This document shows, in pieces, positions 6,807 through 12,587 of a DNA stretch of 12,587 nt. Origin of the DNA: CAYYHA01 sp964471535 (GTDB lineage Bacteria; Myxococcota; Myxococcia; SLRQ01); contig CAYYHA010000107.1 of NCBI GenBank assembly GCA_964471535.1, positions 1 through 12,587 of the forward strand, written 5' to 3'. Made by a program: the position numbers and the translations under genes. Numbering within the stretch: the first letter of the stretch is position 1; each line of letters begins with the position of its first letter. Below the pieces are notes generated by a model. That model worked only from the letters and a program-made list of their open reading frames with translations. It was not told where the DNA came from and ran no database searches.

Positions 6807-7561
6807 ACCCACCGGTGATCCGCGCCGAGGGACTCGTCAAGCGCTACCGGCGCCGGCGCGTCGTCGACGAAGTCTCCCTAGAGGTCCATGCAGGCGAGAT
6901 CTGCGGGCTCCTCGGGCCCAACGGCGCCGGCAAGACCACGACCTTCAACATCATCGCCGGCCGGGTGCGTGCCGATGGCGGCCGGGTCTTCCTCGAGGGT
7001 CGCGACGTCACCCGGCTGCCCATGCATCGCCGCGCTCGGGCCGGTCTGGGCTACCTACCCCAGGAGGCTTCGATCTTCCGCAGGCTCACCGTTCGCGAGA
7101 ACTTCCTCGCCGTGATGGAGATCTGCGGGGTACCGCGGCGGGAGCGGGCCGCGCGCGTCGAACGCCTCATCGAGGAGTTCGATCTCGGGCACGTCGCCGG
7201 CGCCCGGGGAGAGACCCTCTCCGGGGGTGAGCGGCGGCGGGCAGAGGTGGCGCGCAGTCTGATTCCCGGTCCGCGGGTCATCCTCTTCGACGAGCCCTTC
7301 GCCGGCGTCGATCCCATCGCCGTCGCGGAGCTGCAGCGGCTCATCGTGGGCCTGAAGGCCCGCGGCATCTCCGTGCTGATCACGGACCACAACGTCAGGG
7401 AAACACTGGGGATCTGCGATCGGGCGACCATCCTCGTCGCCGGGCGGGTCCTCACCACCGGCACACCCGAGGAGGTCGCGGCGAGCCCGGAGGCCCGCAG
7501 CCTCTACCTCGGCGATCGCTTCGCGCTGGATCGGCTGGAACCTCGTCCCCAGGTGAACTAG
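6803..7561 (+). CDS. lptB: LPS export ABC transporter ATP-binding protein LptB
   Basis: A 252-residue ABC ATPase that powers LPS extraction from the inner membrane with LptF and LptG, which are not in this window. All nucleotide-binding motifs are intact: Walker A GPNGAGKTT at 38-46, Q-loop Gln87 in GYLPQEASIFRRLTVREN, signature LSGGE at 139-143, Walker B VILFDE at 159-164 with catalytic Glu164, D-loop AGVDP, and switch His196 in ITDHNVRE. The GYLPQEASIFRRLTV stretch and TDHNVRETL are characteristic of LptB rather than of generic ABC ATPases. Length is slightly above the usual ~240 residues because of a short C-terminal extension. Start ATG 6803 overlaps the lptA stop and has a G-rich ribosome binding site 5 bp upstream. 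Confidence 0.96.
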   Translation: MNPPVIRAEGLVKRYRRRRVVDEVSLEVHAGEICGLLGPNGAGKTTTFNIIAGRVRADGGRVFLEGRDVTRLPMHRRARAGLGYLPQEASIFRRLTVRENFLAVMEICGVPRRERAARVERLIEEFDLGHVAGARGETLSGGERRRAEVARSLIPGPRVILFDEPFAGVDPIAVAELQRLIVGLKARGISVLITDHNVRETLGICDRATILVAGRVLTTGTPEEVAASPEARSLYLGDRFALDRLEPRPQVN

Positions 7562-7579
7562 CGTGGAAGGAGAGTCACG

Positions 7580-9076
7580 ATGGCGCTGGAGCTGAAACAA
7601 TCGCTGAAGATGTCGCAGCAGCTGGTGATGACCCCCCAGCTGCAGCAGGCGATCAAGCTCCTACAGCTCTCCCGCATGGAGCTGGTCGACCTCATCCGCG
7701 AGGAGATGATGGAAAACCCCCTCCTCGAGGAGGTGCCCGAGGAGGAGGCACGACCCGAGGGAGAGCCGCGGACCATCGACGAGGCAGAGGCGGCCGCAGA
7801 CGAGGCGGTCACCGCCAAGCCGAGCGAGGAGGCGCGCCCCGAGGAGGATCCCAAGGCCCAGGAGCAGTCGGAGGACATCGACTGGGAGAGCTACCTGGAG
7901 AACTACCAGCAGCTCGGACCGGCCGCAGGCAGCGGGCCGATGAACCGCGACGACGAGCTGCCGGGCGTGGAGCAGACCTTGAGCAGCTCCACCGACCTCT
8001 TCGAGCACCTACTCTGGCAGCTGCGCCTCTCTCACTTCACCGAGGAGGAGGAGCGCGCGGCGATCTTCATCATCGGGAACCTCGACGACGACGGATACTT
8101 CAAGATCGAAGGGGTCGAGGGCGACCCTCTCATCGTCGCCGCCAAGGAGACGGGCGTCTCCCTCACCGTCGCGGAGCGTGCCCTGCGCAAGGTGCAGCAG
8201 CTCGATCCGGTGGGCGTCGCGGCGCGCGATCTGCGTGAATGCCTGATGATCCAGGCCCGCGCCATCGAGGAAGACGACACCCTCGTGGGCGAGATCATCC
8301 AAAACCACCTGAAGGAGGTGGAGAAACGCAACCTGCCGGCCATCGCCAAGGCACTCGACGTGCCCATCGAGATGGTGGTGGACGCAGTGAAGATCATCAC
8401 CGAGATGGAGCCGCGACCGGGGCGGCAGTACACCGGCGACGCGCCGCAGTACATCACCCCCGATGTCTACGTCTACAAGCTCGGCGGCGAGTACACCGTC
8501 GTGCTCAATGACGACGGCCTGTCGAAGCTGCGGATATCCAACGCCTACCGCCAGGTGCTGAAGAACGGCGCCAAGGGGAAGGCAAAGGAGTACATCCAGG
8601 ACAAGCTGCGCAGCGCGGTCTGGCTCATCCGCTCCATTCACCAGCGCCAGCGGACCATCTACAAGGTCACCGAATCCATCGTGAAGTTCCAGCGCGACTT
8701 CCTCGACCATGGCATCGGCCATTTGAAGCCGCTGATTCTCCGGGACGTGGCCGACGACATCGGCATGCACGAATCTACGGTCTCCCGGGTGACGACCAAC
8801 AAGTACGTCCACACCCCGCAAGGCATCTTCGAGCTGAAGTTCTTCTTCAACTCGGCCATCACGCGCCACGGCGGCGAGGGGGACCTGGCCAGCGAGGCCG
8901 TCAAGTCGAAGATCAAGAAGATCATCGCCGAGGAGGACCCGAAGAAACCGCTCTCGGATCAGAAGATCGTCCAAATCCTCAAGGGGCAGGGCATCGAGAT
9001 CGCGCGTCGTACCGTCGCCAAGTACCGGGACCAGCTCGGCATCCTTCCTTCGTCGAAGCGAAAGCGGCTCTACTGA
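7580..9076 (+). CDS. rpoN: RNA polymerase sigma-54 factor RpoN
   Basis: A 498-residue sigma-54 factor that directs core RNA polymerase to -24/-12 promoters and needs AAA+ enhancer-binding activators. Region I is Gln/Leu-rich (KQSLKMSQQLVMTPQLQQAI, residues 6-25) for activator response. It is followed by a long acidic region II (about 51-108, many Glu/Asp), core-binding repeats (about 130-330), a helix-turn-helix (ADDIGMHESTVSRVTTNKYV, 391-410) and the diagnostic RpoN box ARRTVAKYRD at 475-484. Full length with no missing domain. Strong AAGGAG ribosome binding site (7567-7572) 7 bp before ATG. It follows lptB after 18 bp, an arrangement common in proteobacteria, so it is probably cotranscribed. 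A strong hairpin lies 31 bp after the stop. Confidence 0.98.
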   Translation: MALELKQSLKMSQQLVMTPQLQQAIKLLQLSRMELVDLIREEMMENPLLEEVPEEEARPEGEPRTIDEAEAAADEAVTAKPSEEARPEEDPKAQEQSEDIDWESYLENYQQLGPAAGSGPMNRDDELPGVEQTLSSSTDLFEHLLWQLRLSHFTEEEERAAIFIIGNLDDDGYFKIEGVEGDPLIVAAKETGVSLTVAERALRKVQQLDPVGVAARDLRECLMIQARAIEEDDTLVGEIIQNHLKEVEKRNLPAIAKALDVPIEMVVDAVKIITEMEPRPGRQYTGDAPQYITPDVYVYKLGGEYTVVLNDDGLSKLRISNAYRQVLKNGAKGKAKEYIQDKLRSAVWLIRSIHQRQRTIYKVTESIVKFQRDFLDHGIGHLKPLILRDVADDIGMHESTVSRVTTNKYVHTPQGIFELKFFFNSAITRHGGEGDLASEAVKSKIKKIIAEEDPKKPLSDQKIVQILKGQGIEIARRTVAKYRDQLGILPSSKRKRLY

Positions 9077-9107
9077 AGCCTTCGGACCCGTGGTGGCCTG
9101 GCCCCCT

Positions 9108-9132
9108 GTGGCGTCGCCCGGGGCGGCTCCAC
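9108..9132 (+). terminator. Strong hairpin after rpoN, possible terminator or processing site
   Basis: An 11-position stem (GTGGCGTCGCC with GGCGGCTCCAC, one C-T mismatch and one G-T wobble) closes a CGG triloop. It starts 31 bp after the rpoN stop. There is no T-run behind it, so intrinsic termination is doubtful; transcript processing or 3'-end protection is equally possible. Confidence 0.4.
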
Positions 9133-9197
9133 CTCGGAGGCGAGCGCAGAACACCCTTCCGAATGCTCCGGCCGACAGCGGCGCTGCGACTCGCAAC

Positions 9198-9235
9198 GGG
9201 GAGGCCCCGCAGCAACGAGAGACTCCGGCCTCCCC
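9198..9235 (+). other. Stem-loop with perfect 9-bp stem in rpoN-ptsN gap
   Basis: GGGGAGGCC (9198-9206) is exactly complementary to GGCCTCCCC (9227-9235), with a 20-nt loop. No T-run follows. It lies 100 bp upstream of the ptsN start and would form in a read-through or leader transcript. Confidence 0.45.
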
Positions 9236-9275
9236 CTTCGCTGGCACCGCGCGGATCGTGCCCCCCAGTCCCATA

Positions 9276-9292
9276 TGTCCTGAACGAGGACA
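9276..9292 (+). other. Stem-loop in probable ptsN leader
   Basis: TGTCCT (9276-9281) pairs with AGGACA (9287-9292) around a GAACG loop. An outer CCC/GGG helix (9270-9272 with 9294-9296) can extend it across an ATA/C internal loop. It ends about 30 bp before the ptsN ribosome binding site. Confidence 0.4.
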
Positions 9293-9334
9293 CGGGGTTG
9301 AAAAGGATGAACCGGGAGAGTAGGGAGGCCTGTC

Positions 9335-9796
9335 ATGCGCATCATCGATCTGCTGGACGCCGACCTGGTCGTCCCGGACATGCAGGCCACCGAAAAGAAA
9401 GCGGCGCTGGCCGAACTGTGTGAGCCGCTGGCGGCGAAGCATGCCTCCCTCGACAAGGAGGCGATGGTGCGTGTGCTCCTCGACCGGGAGCGGCTCGGGA
9501 GCACCGGCATCGGTGAAGGGGTGGCCATCCCCCACGGGAAGCTTCCCGGCGCCACCGAGCTCTTGGCCTCCTTCGGCCGCAGCAAGAGGGGCATCGACTT
9601 CGACGCCCTCGACAACAAGCCAGCCCACCTCTTTTTCGTGCTCTTCGCGCCCGAGGACGCCGCCGCCCTCCATCTGAAGGCACTGGCTCGGATCTCGCGG
9701 CTGCTCAAAAGCCCTGCATTTCGCGAGGCCCTGATGGAGGCGCCGGACGCGCAGGCCATCCTGCACGCCATCGCAGCAGAAGAGGACAAGATCTAG
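9335..9796 (+). CDS. ptsN: Nitrogen-PTS EIIA protein PtsN (EIIA-Ntr)
   Basis: A 153-residue cytoplasmic PTS EIIA domain of the fructose/mannitol class. The phosphorylatable His67 sits in the signature LGSTGIGEGVAIPHGKL (residues 54-70), and the C-terminal half (HLFFVLFAPEDAAALHLKAL) matches the conserved core. EIIA-Ntr is phosphorylated by the EI-Ntr/NPr relay and acts as a regulator rather than a sugar transporter. Its place just after rpoN is the classical context. Clear GGGAGG ribosome binding site (9323-9328) 6 bp before ATG. The gene is 258 bp from rpoN, so it may have its own promoter or depend on read-through. The rapZ or hprK genes often found next are absent; an ABC exporter operon follows instead. 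Confidence 0.95.
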   Translation: MRIIDLLDADLVVPDMQATEKKAALAELCEPLAAKHASLDKEAMVRVLLDRERLGSTGIGEGVAIPHGKLPGATELLASFGRSKRGIDFDALDNKPAHLFFVLFAPEDAAALHLKALARISRLLKSPAFREALMEAPDAQAILHAIAAEEDKI

Positions 9797-9809
9797 GCTG
9801 CGCCGTGGC

Positions 9810-9842
9810 GACTCCAGCGCTCTGTGGGGGGCGGCCGGAGTC
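9810..9842 (+). terminator. Weak hairpin after ptsN
   Basis: GACTCC (9810-9815) pairs with GGAGTC (9837-9842), extended by two more pairs after a mismatch. It begins 14 bp beyond the ptsN stop. The following bases are C/T-mixed, not a T-run, so termination is only suggested by position. Confidence 0.25.
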
Positions 9843-9895
9843 TCCCTCCCCGCGGGCGCTGCGCGAGACGGCTCCCGAGTGCGCCGCCGGAGCGA

Positions 9896-9920
9896 GATCC
9901 ACGGCGCGAGAGAGTGGATC
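9896..9920 (+). other. 7-bp inverted repeat upstream of ABC operon
   Basis: GATCCAC (9896-9902) and GTGGATC (9914-9920) are exact inverted repeats around an 11-nt loop, 59 bp before the ATPase start. It could be an operator with half-sites centred 18 bp apart, or an RNA hairpin in the leader. Confidence 0.3.
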
Positions 9921-9928
9921 GGAGGGAG

Positions 9929-9941
9929 CATAGGGCCTATG
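9929..9941. promoter_or_regulatory. 13-bp palindrome CATAGGGCCTATG upstream of ABC operon
   Basis: Perfect 6-bp arms flank a single central G, 37 bp before the ATPase ATG. It is AT-richer than its surroundings, so it may overlap a promoter -10 region or serve as a repressor operator for the exporter operon. No regulator gene is next to it. Confidence 0.35.
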
Positions 9942-9978
9942 TGAAAGCCCCGGGCCACGGCCCAGCCAGGACAGCGGC

Positions 9979-10659
9979 ATGATCGAACTCCTCCAGCTCA
10001 ACAAGTCCTACCGCATGGGCGAAGGGCGCCTGCACGTCCTGAAGGACATCGACCTTCGCATCGAGCCGGGGGAGATGGTGGCGATCATGGGCTCGTCGGG
10101 GTCGGGTAAGAGCACCCTCCTCAATGTGTTGGGCCTCCTCGACGGCTTCGACTCAGGGCGTTACCTCCTCGACGGACACTCGATGGCCGACCTCTCGGAG
10201 CGGCAGGCCGCCTACTACCGCAGCCGCTACCTGGGCTTCGTCTTCCAGAGCTTCAACCTCCTGCCCTTCAAGGATGCAGTGGAGAACGTCGCGCTGCCGC
10301 TTTACTACCAGGGCGTGCCGCGCCGCCGTCGCCGAGCCATCGCCGAGGCCTTCCTCGAGCGCGTGGGCCTCGGGGATCGGCTCCACCACCTGCCCACCGA
10401 ACTCTCGGGCGGGCAGCAGCAGCGGGTGGCCATCGCCCGGGCCTTGGTCAGCGATCCCAAGCTCATCTTGGCCGACGAGCCGACGGGCGCGCTCGACTCG
10501 GAGACGAGCGAGCAGATCATGTCGCTGCTGACCGAGATCCACCAAGAGGGCAAGACCTTGCTCGTCGTGACCCACGAGCCGGAGGTCGCCGGTCGTTGCC
10601 AGCGGATCATCCGCTTGCGAGACGGGCGCATCATCGGTGAGGACAGGGCCGCCGCGTGA
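9979..10659 (+). CDS. MacB/LolD-type ABC transporter ATP-binding protein
   Basis: A 226-residue ATPase of the type VII ABC (MacB/LolD/FtsE) class, which drives mechanotransmission across the periplasm rather than classical substrate passage. Motifs: Walker A GSSGSGKST at 38-46, Q-loop Gln90 in FVFQSFNLLP, signature LSGGQ at 142-146, Walker B LILADE at 162-167 with Glu167, D-loop GALDS, and switch His199 in VVTHE. ADEPTGALDS and the LPFKDAVENV stretch are typical of this class. Start ATG has AGGA (9968-9971) 7 bp upstream, with a small GGGC-CACG-GCCC hairpin just before it. The stop overlaps the GTG start of the first permease by 4 bp (GTGA), so the two are translationally coupled. Substrate unknown: macrolide- or peptide-type export, or lipoprotein release, are alternatives. 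Confidence 0.93.
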   Translation: MIELLQLNKSYRMGEGRLHVLKDIDLRIEPGEMVAIMGSSGSGKSTLLNVLGLLDGFDSGRYLLDGHSMADLSERQAAYYRSRYLGFVFQSFNLLPFKDAVENVALPLYYQGVPRRRRRAIAEAFLERVGLGDRLHHLPTELSGGQQQRVAIARALVSDPKLILADEPTGALDSETSEQIMSLLTEIHQEGKTLLVVTHEPEVAGRCQRIIRLRDGRIIGEDRAAA

Positions 10660-11891
10660 TCCTCGTCGACCGCTTGCAGGAGATTTGGGAGGGTGCGTTT
10701 CGCCACAAGCTTCGCACCGCGCTCACGGCCCTGGCCGTGGCCTGGGGACTCTTCATGCTCATCGTCCTCTTGGGAACGGGACGGGGCTTGCAAAACAGCG
10801 TCGCCTACAACTTTCGAGACGACGCGATCAACTCCATCTGGCTCTACCCGAGCCAGACGACGCGCCCCTGGAAGGGCCACCCGCCTGGCCGCCCCATCGA
10901 GATGACGTTGCGCGATCACGAGGTGATCCGCGAGCACGTGGCGGGCGCGCAGCGCGTGGCCTCGCGCTTCTACCTCCGCGGGGACCTCACCGTGCGCTAC
11001 GGCAAGAAGGTTGCGCGCTACGAGGTGCGCGCGACCCATCCGGAGCACCGCTACATCGAGAAGACCCTGATCACGCGAGGCCGTTTCCTGAACGAAGAGG
11101 ATCTCGCCGAACGCCGGAAGGTGGCCGTGATCGGGGTGGACATCGCCCGGAGCCTCTTCGGCGATGCGGATCCCCTGGGCAAGTGGATCCTCATCGGGGA
11201 CATCGCCTGGCAGGTGGTCGGCGTCTTCGACGACGAGGGTGGCGAGGGCGAGCTACGAAAGATCTACGTCCCCATCACCACCGCCCTGACCGCCTACGGC
11301 GGGGGAGAGAGGGTTCACCAGACGCTCTTCACACTCGACCCAAAGATCGATGCGGAGGCGTCCAAGACCGTCGCCCGGGAGACGAAGGCGCTTCTCGCCA
11401 AGCTCCACGACTTCGATCCAGAAGACCGCCGCGCCATCTACGTGCGCAACAACTACGAACGCTACGAGCGCATCGCGAGTGTCTTTCGGTGGCTGCAGTA
11501 CTTCGTGTGGATCGTCGGCCTCGGCACGATCGTCGCAGGCATCGTCGGTGTCTCCAACATCATGCTCATCTCGGTCCGTGAGCGGACCCGTGAGTTCGGG
11601 CTGCGCAAGGCAGTGGGGGCAACGCCAGGATCCATCGTCCGATTGGTCGTGGCCGAAGCACTCCTCATCACCGGCGCGAGCGGCTATGCGGGGATGGTCG
11701 CCGGCATCGGGGTGGTCGAAGTGCTCGGCCGCTACCTCCCCGAGAACGACTACGTGCGGGACCCGCACATCGAGCCGTGGATGGCCCTCGCCGCTGGGGC
11801 CCTCCTGGTCGCCGCTGGCGTCCTGGCCGGATACTTCCCGGCGCGGCGGGCGGCCCGCATCGAACCCGTCGCCGCCCTGAGGGATGCTTGA
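10656..11891 (+). CDS. FtsX/MacB-like ABC transporter permease (first of tandem pair)
   Basis: A 411-residue permease with the MacB topology. TM1 is at about 21-42 (ALTALAVAWGLFMLIVLLG), followed by a ~240-residue periplasmic core domain (about 45-275) and three C-terminal helices at about 282-304, 328-352 and 375-393. Family hallmarks are ERTREFGLRKAVGATPGSI (309-327) and the C-terminal YFPARRAARIEPVAALR (393-409). It pairs with the upstream ATPase. It starts with GTG 10656, overlapping the ATPase stop, and ends directly against the ATG of the next permease with no gap. The AWGLFMLIVLLG signature resembles, from memory, the twin-permease ABC systems frequent in Bacteroidota. Unlike E. coli MacB the ATPase is a separate polypeptide. 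Confidence 0.93.
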   Translation: MILVDRLQEIWEGAFRHKLRTALTALAVAWGLFMLIVLLGTGRGLQNSVAYNFRDDAINSIWLYPSQTTRPWKGHPPGRPIEMTLRDHEVIREHVAGAQRVASRFYLRGDLTVRYGKKVARYEVRATHPEHRYIEKTLITRGRFLNEEDLAERRKVAVIGVDIARSLFGDADPLGKWILIGDIAWQVVGVFDDEGGEGELRKIYVPITTALTAYGGGERVHQTLFTLDPKIDAEASKTVARETKALLAKLHDFDPEDRRAIYVRNNYERYERIASVFRWLQYFVWIVGLGTIVAGIVGVSNIMLISVRERTREFGLRKAVGATPGSIVRLVVAEALLITGASGYAGMVAGIGVVEVLGRYLPENDYVRDPHIEPWMALAAGALLVAAGVLAGYFPARRAARIEPVAALRDA

Positions 11892-12587
11892 ATGCTCGAT
11901 CTCGACCGCTGGGAAGAGATCCTCGCCACCCTCCGCGGCAACAAGGTGCGGACGGTGCTCACGGCCTTGGGGGTGTTCTGGGGTCTGTTCATGCTCACCT
12001 TGATGCTGGGCTTCGGCAGCGGCCTGGAGGAGGGCGTTCGGCAGAACATGCGGGGCCTGGCCGCCAACAGCTTCTTCATCTGGGGACAGCGCACCTCCAA
12101 ACCGTACGCGGGCCTGCAGGCAGGACGCCCCATCGACTTCGACAACGGGGATCTGGAGGCGGTTCGTCGTCTCCCGGGGATCCGCTACTTCGCGCCACGC
12201 AACCAGCTCGGGGGATGGCGGTCCGGCGCCACGGTGGTGCACGGCACGGAAGCGGGGAGCTTCTCGGTGATGGGCGACTTCCCAGCCATCCAGTACATCT
12301 CACCGGTCGAGATGGTGGCGGGACGATTCCTGAACCAGCTGGACATCGACGAACGGCGGAAGGTGGCGGTCATCGGCCGCAGGGTCTATGAAACGCTCTT
12401 CCCCGGAGGCCAAAGCGCAATCGGGGAGCGGATCCGAATCCGCGGGATCGACTTCAGCGTGGTGGGCGTCTTCGACACCCTGCAGCAGGGTGGCCACGCC
12501 GAGCGCAAGCTCTCTACCGTCTTCGTGCCGTTCACCACCTTCCAGCGGGTCTTCGGCATCGGCGAAAAGGTGGGGTGGTTCTCCGTG
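11892..12587 (+). CDS. FtsX/MacB-like ABC transporter permease (second of pair), partial at window end
   Basis: An open frame of 232 codons that continues beyond the window without a stop. It begins MLDLDRWEEILATLRGNKVR, has a TM1 at about 21-42 (TVLTALGVFWGLFMLTLMLG), then most of a MacB-like periplasmic core. It aligns nearly colinearly with the preceding permease: W30-GLFML in both, RKVAVIG at 156-162 here and 154-160 there, VGVFD at 191-195 and 188-192. It is a diverged paralogue, so the transporter is probably a heterodimer. The C-terminal three helices would be expected downstream. ATG 11892 directly follows the previous stop, with GAGG (11879-11882) 9 bp upstream as ribosome binding site. 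Confidence 0.92.
   Translation, partial: MLDLDRWEEILATLRGNKVRTVLTALGVFWGLFMLTLMLGFGSGLEEGVRQNMRGLAANSFFIWGQRTSKPYAGLQAGRPIDFDNGDLEAVRRLPGIRYFAPRNQLGGWRSGATVVHGTEAGSFSVMGDFPAIQYISPVEMVAGRFLNQLDIDERRKVAVIGRRVYETLFPGGQSAIGERIRIRGIDFSVVGVFDTLQQGGHAERKLSTVFVPFTTFQRVFGIGEKVGWFSV

Larger units (their letters stand above)
9077..9334. other. Structured intergenic region between rpoN and ptsN
   Basis: 258 bp without a credible gene. Three stem-loops are visible: 9108-9132, 9198-9235 (perfect 9-bp stem) and 9276-9292. A short palindrome, CAGCGGCGCTG, is at 9176-9186. In many proteobacteria hpf/raiA sits here; I see no remnant of it in any frame. The stretch could be a structured leader for ptsN, a small RNA or a processing region. 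Confidence 0.55.

Noticed and set aside
9242..9257. Sigma-54 promoter before ptsN (TGGCAC present)
   Set aside because: The -24 half matches, but after 5 bp the bases are GGAT instead of TTGC, so the essential -12 GC is missing.
9090..9323. 77-codon open frame between rpoN and ptsN as a replacement for hpf
   Set aside because: Pro/Ala/Arg-rich translation with no resemblance to HPF/RaiA, no ribosome binding site, and it overlaps several stem-loops.
8009..9958. 649-codon minus-strand open frame opposite rpoN and ptsN
   Set aside because: Both sense genes are unmistakable and the antisense translation shows no domain.

Overview
The window is GC-rich, densely coding DNA from a Gram-negative bacterium. 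An outer membrane is implied by an LptC/LptA/LptB lipopolysaccharide export set and an LpxL/HtrB-type acyltransferase. The GC content, the large cysteine-containing lipoprotein and the lptB-rpoN-ptsN order would suit a Myxococcota or other deltaproteobacterial-type organism. That placement is inference and no marker gene here proves it.

Layout. (1) 21-935, minus: a ferredoxin-like 4-Cys domain fused to a metallo-beta-lactamase-fold hydrolase. (2) 1028-3508, plus, divergent from it: a large putative lipoprotein with an IPT/TIG-like domain and no recognised function. (3) 3567-4544, minus: an extended SDR/NAD-dependent epimerase-like protein whose YxxxK motif reads YxxxR. (4) 4618-5526, plus, divergent from the SDR: an LpxL/HtrB-family acyltransferase. 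(5) 5527-5841: a gene-free stretch with a 17-bp tandem repeat and overlapping hairpins. (6) 5842-9076: lptC-like, lptA, lptB and rpoN. The first three genes are joined by 4-bp ATGA overlaps, and rpoN follows lptB after 18 bp. (7) 9077-9334: a gene-free stretch with three clear stem-loops, where many proteobacteria carry hpf. (8) 9335-9796: ptsN (EIIA-Ntr). (9) 9979-12587: a MacB/LolD-type ABC ATPase followed by two paralogous FtsX/MacB-like permeases. The second permease runs off the window end.

How the parts fit. The LpxL-type enzyme and the Lpt proteins both belong to envelope lipid and LPS biogenesis, although they are not one operon. LptB supplies ATP hydrolysis for LPS extraction, LptC and LptA form the periplasmic bridge, and sigma-54 and EIIA-Ntr are the usual regulatory companions of this cluster. 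The terminal ABC operon is probably an envelope-spanning exporter or lipoprotein-type mechanotransmission system whose adaptor, if present, lies beyond the window. No tRNA, rRNA, CRISPR array, insertion sequence or phage gene was seen. I found no convincingly new multi-gene system. The best leads are the ferredoxin-hydrolase fusion, the structured rpoN-ptsN gap, the SDR active-site change and the twin-permease operon.
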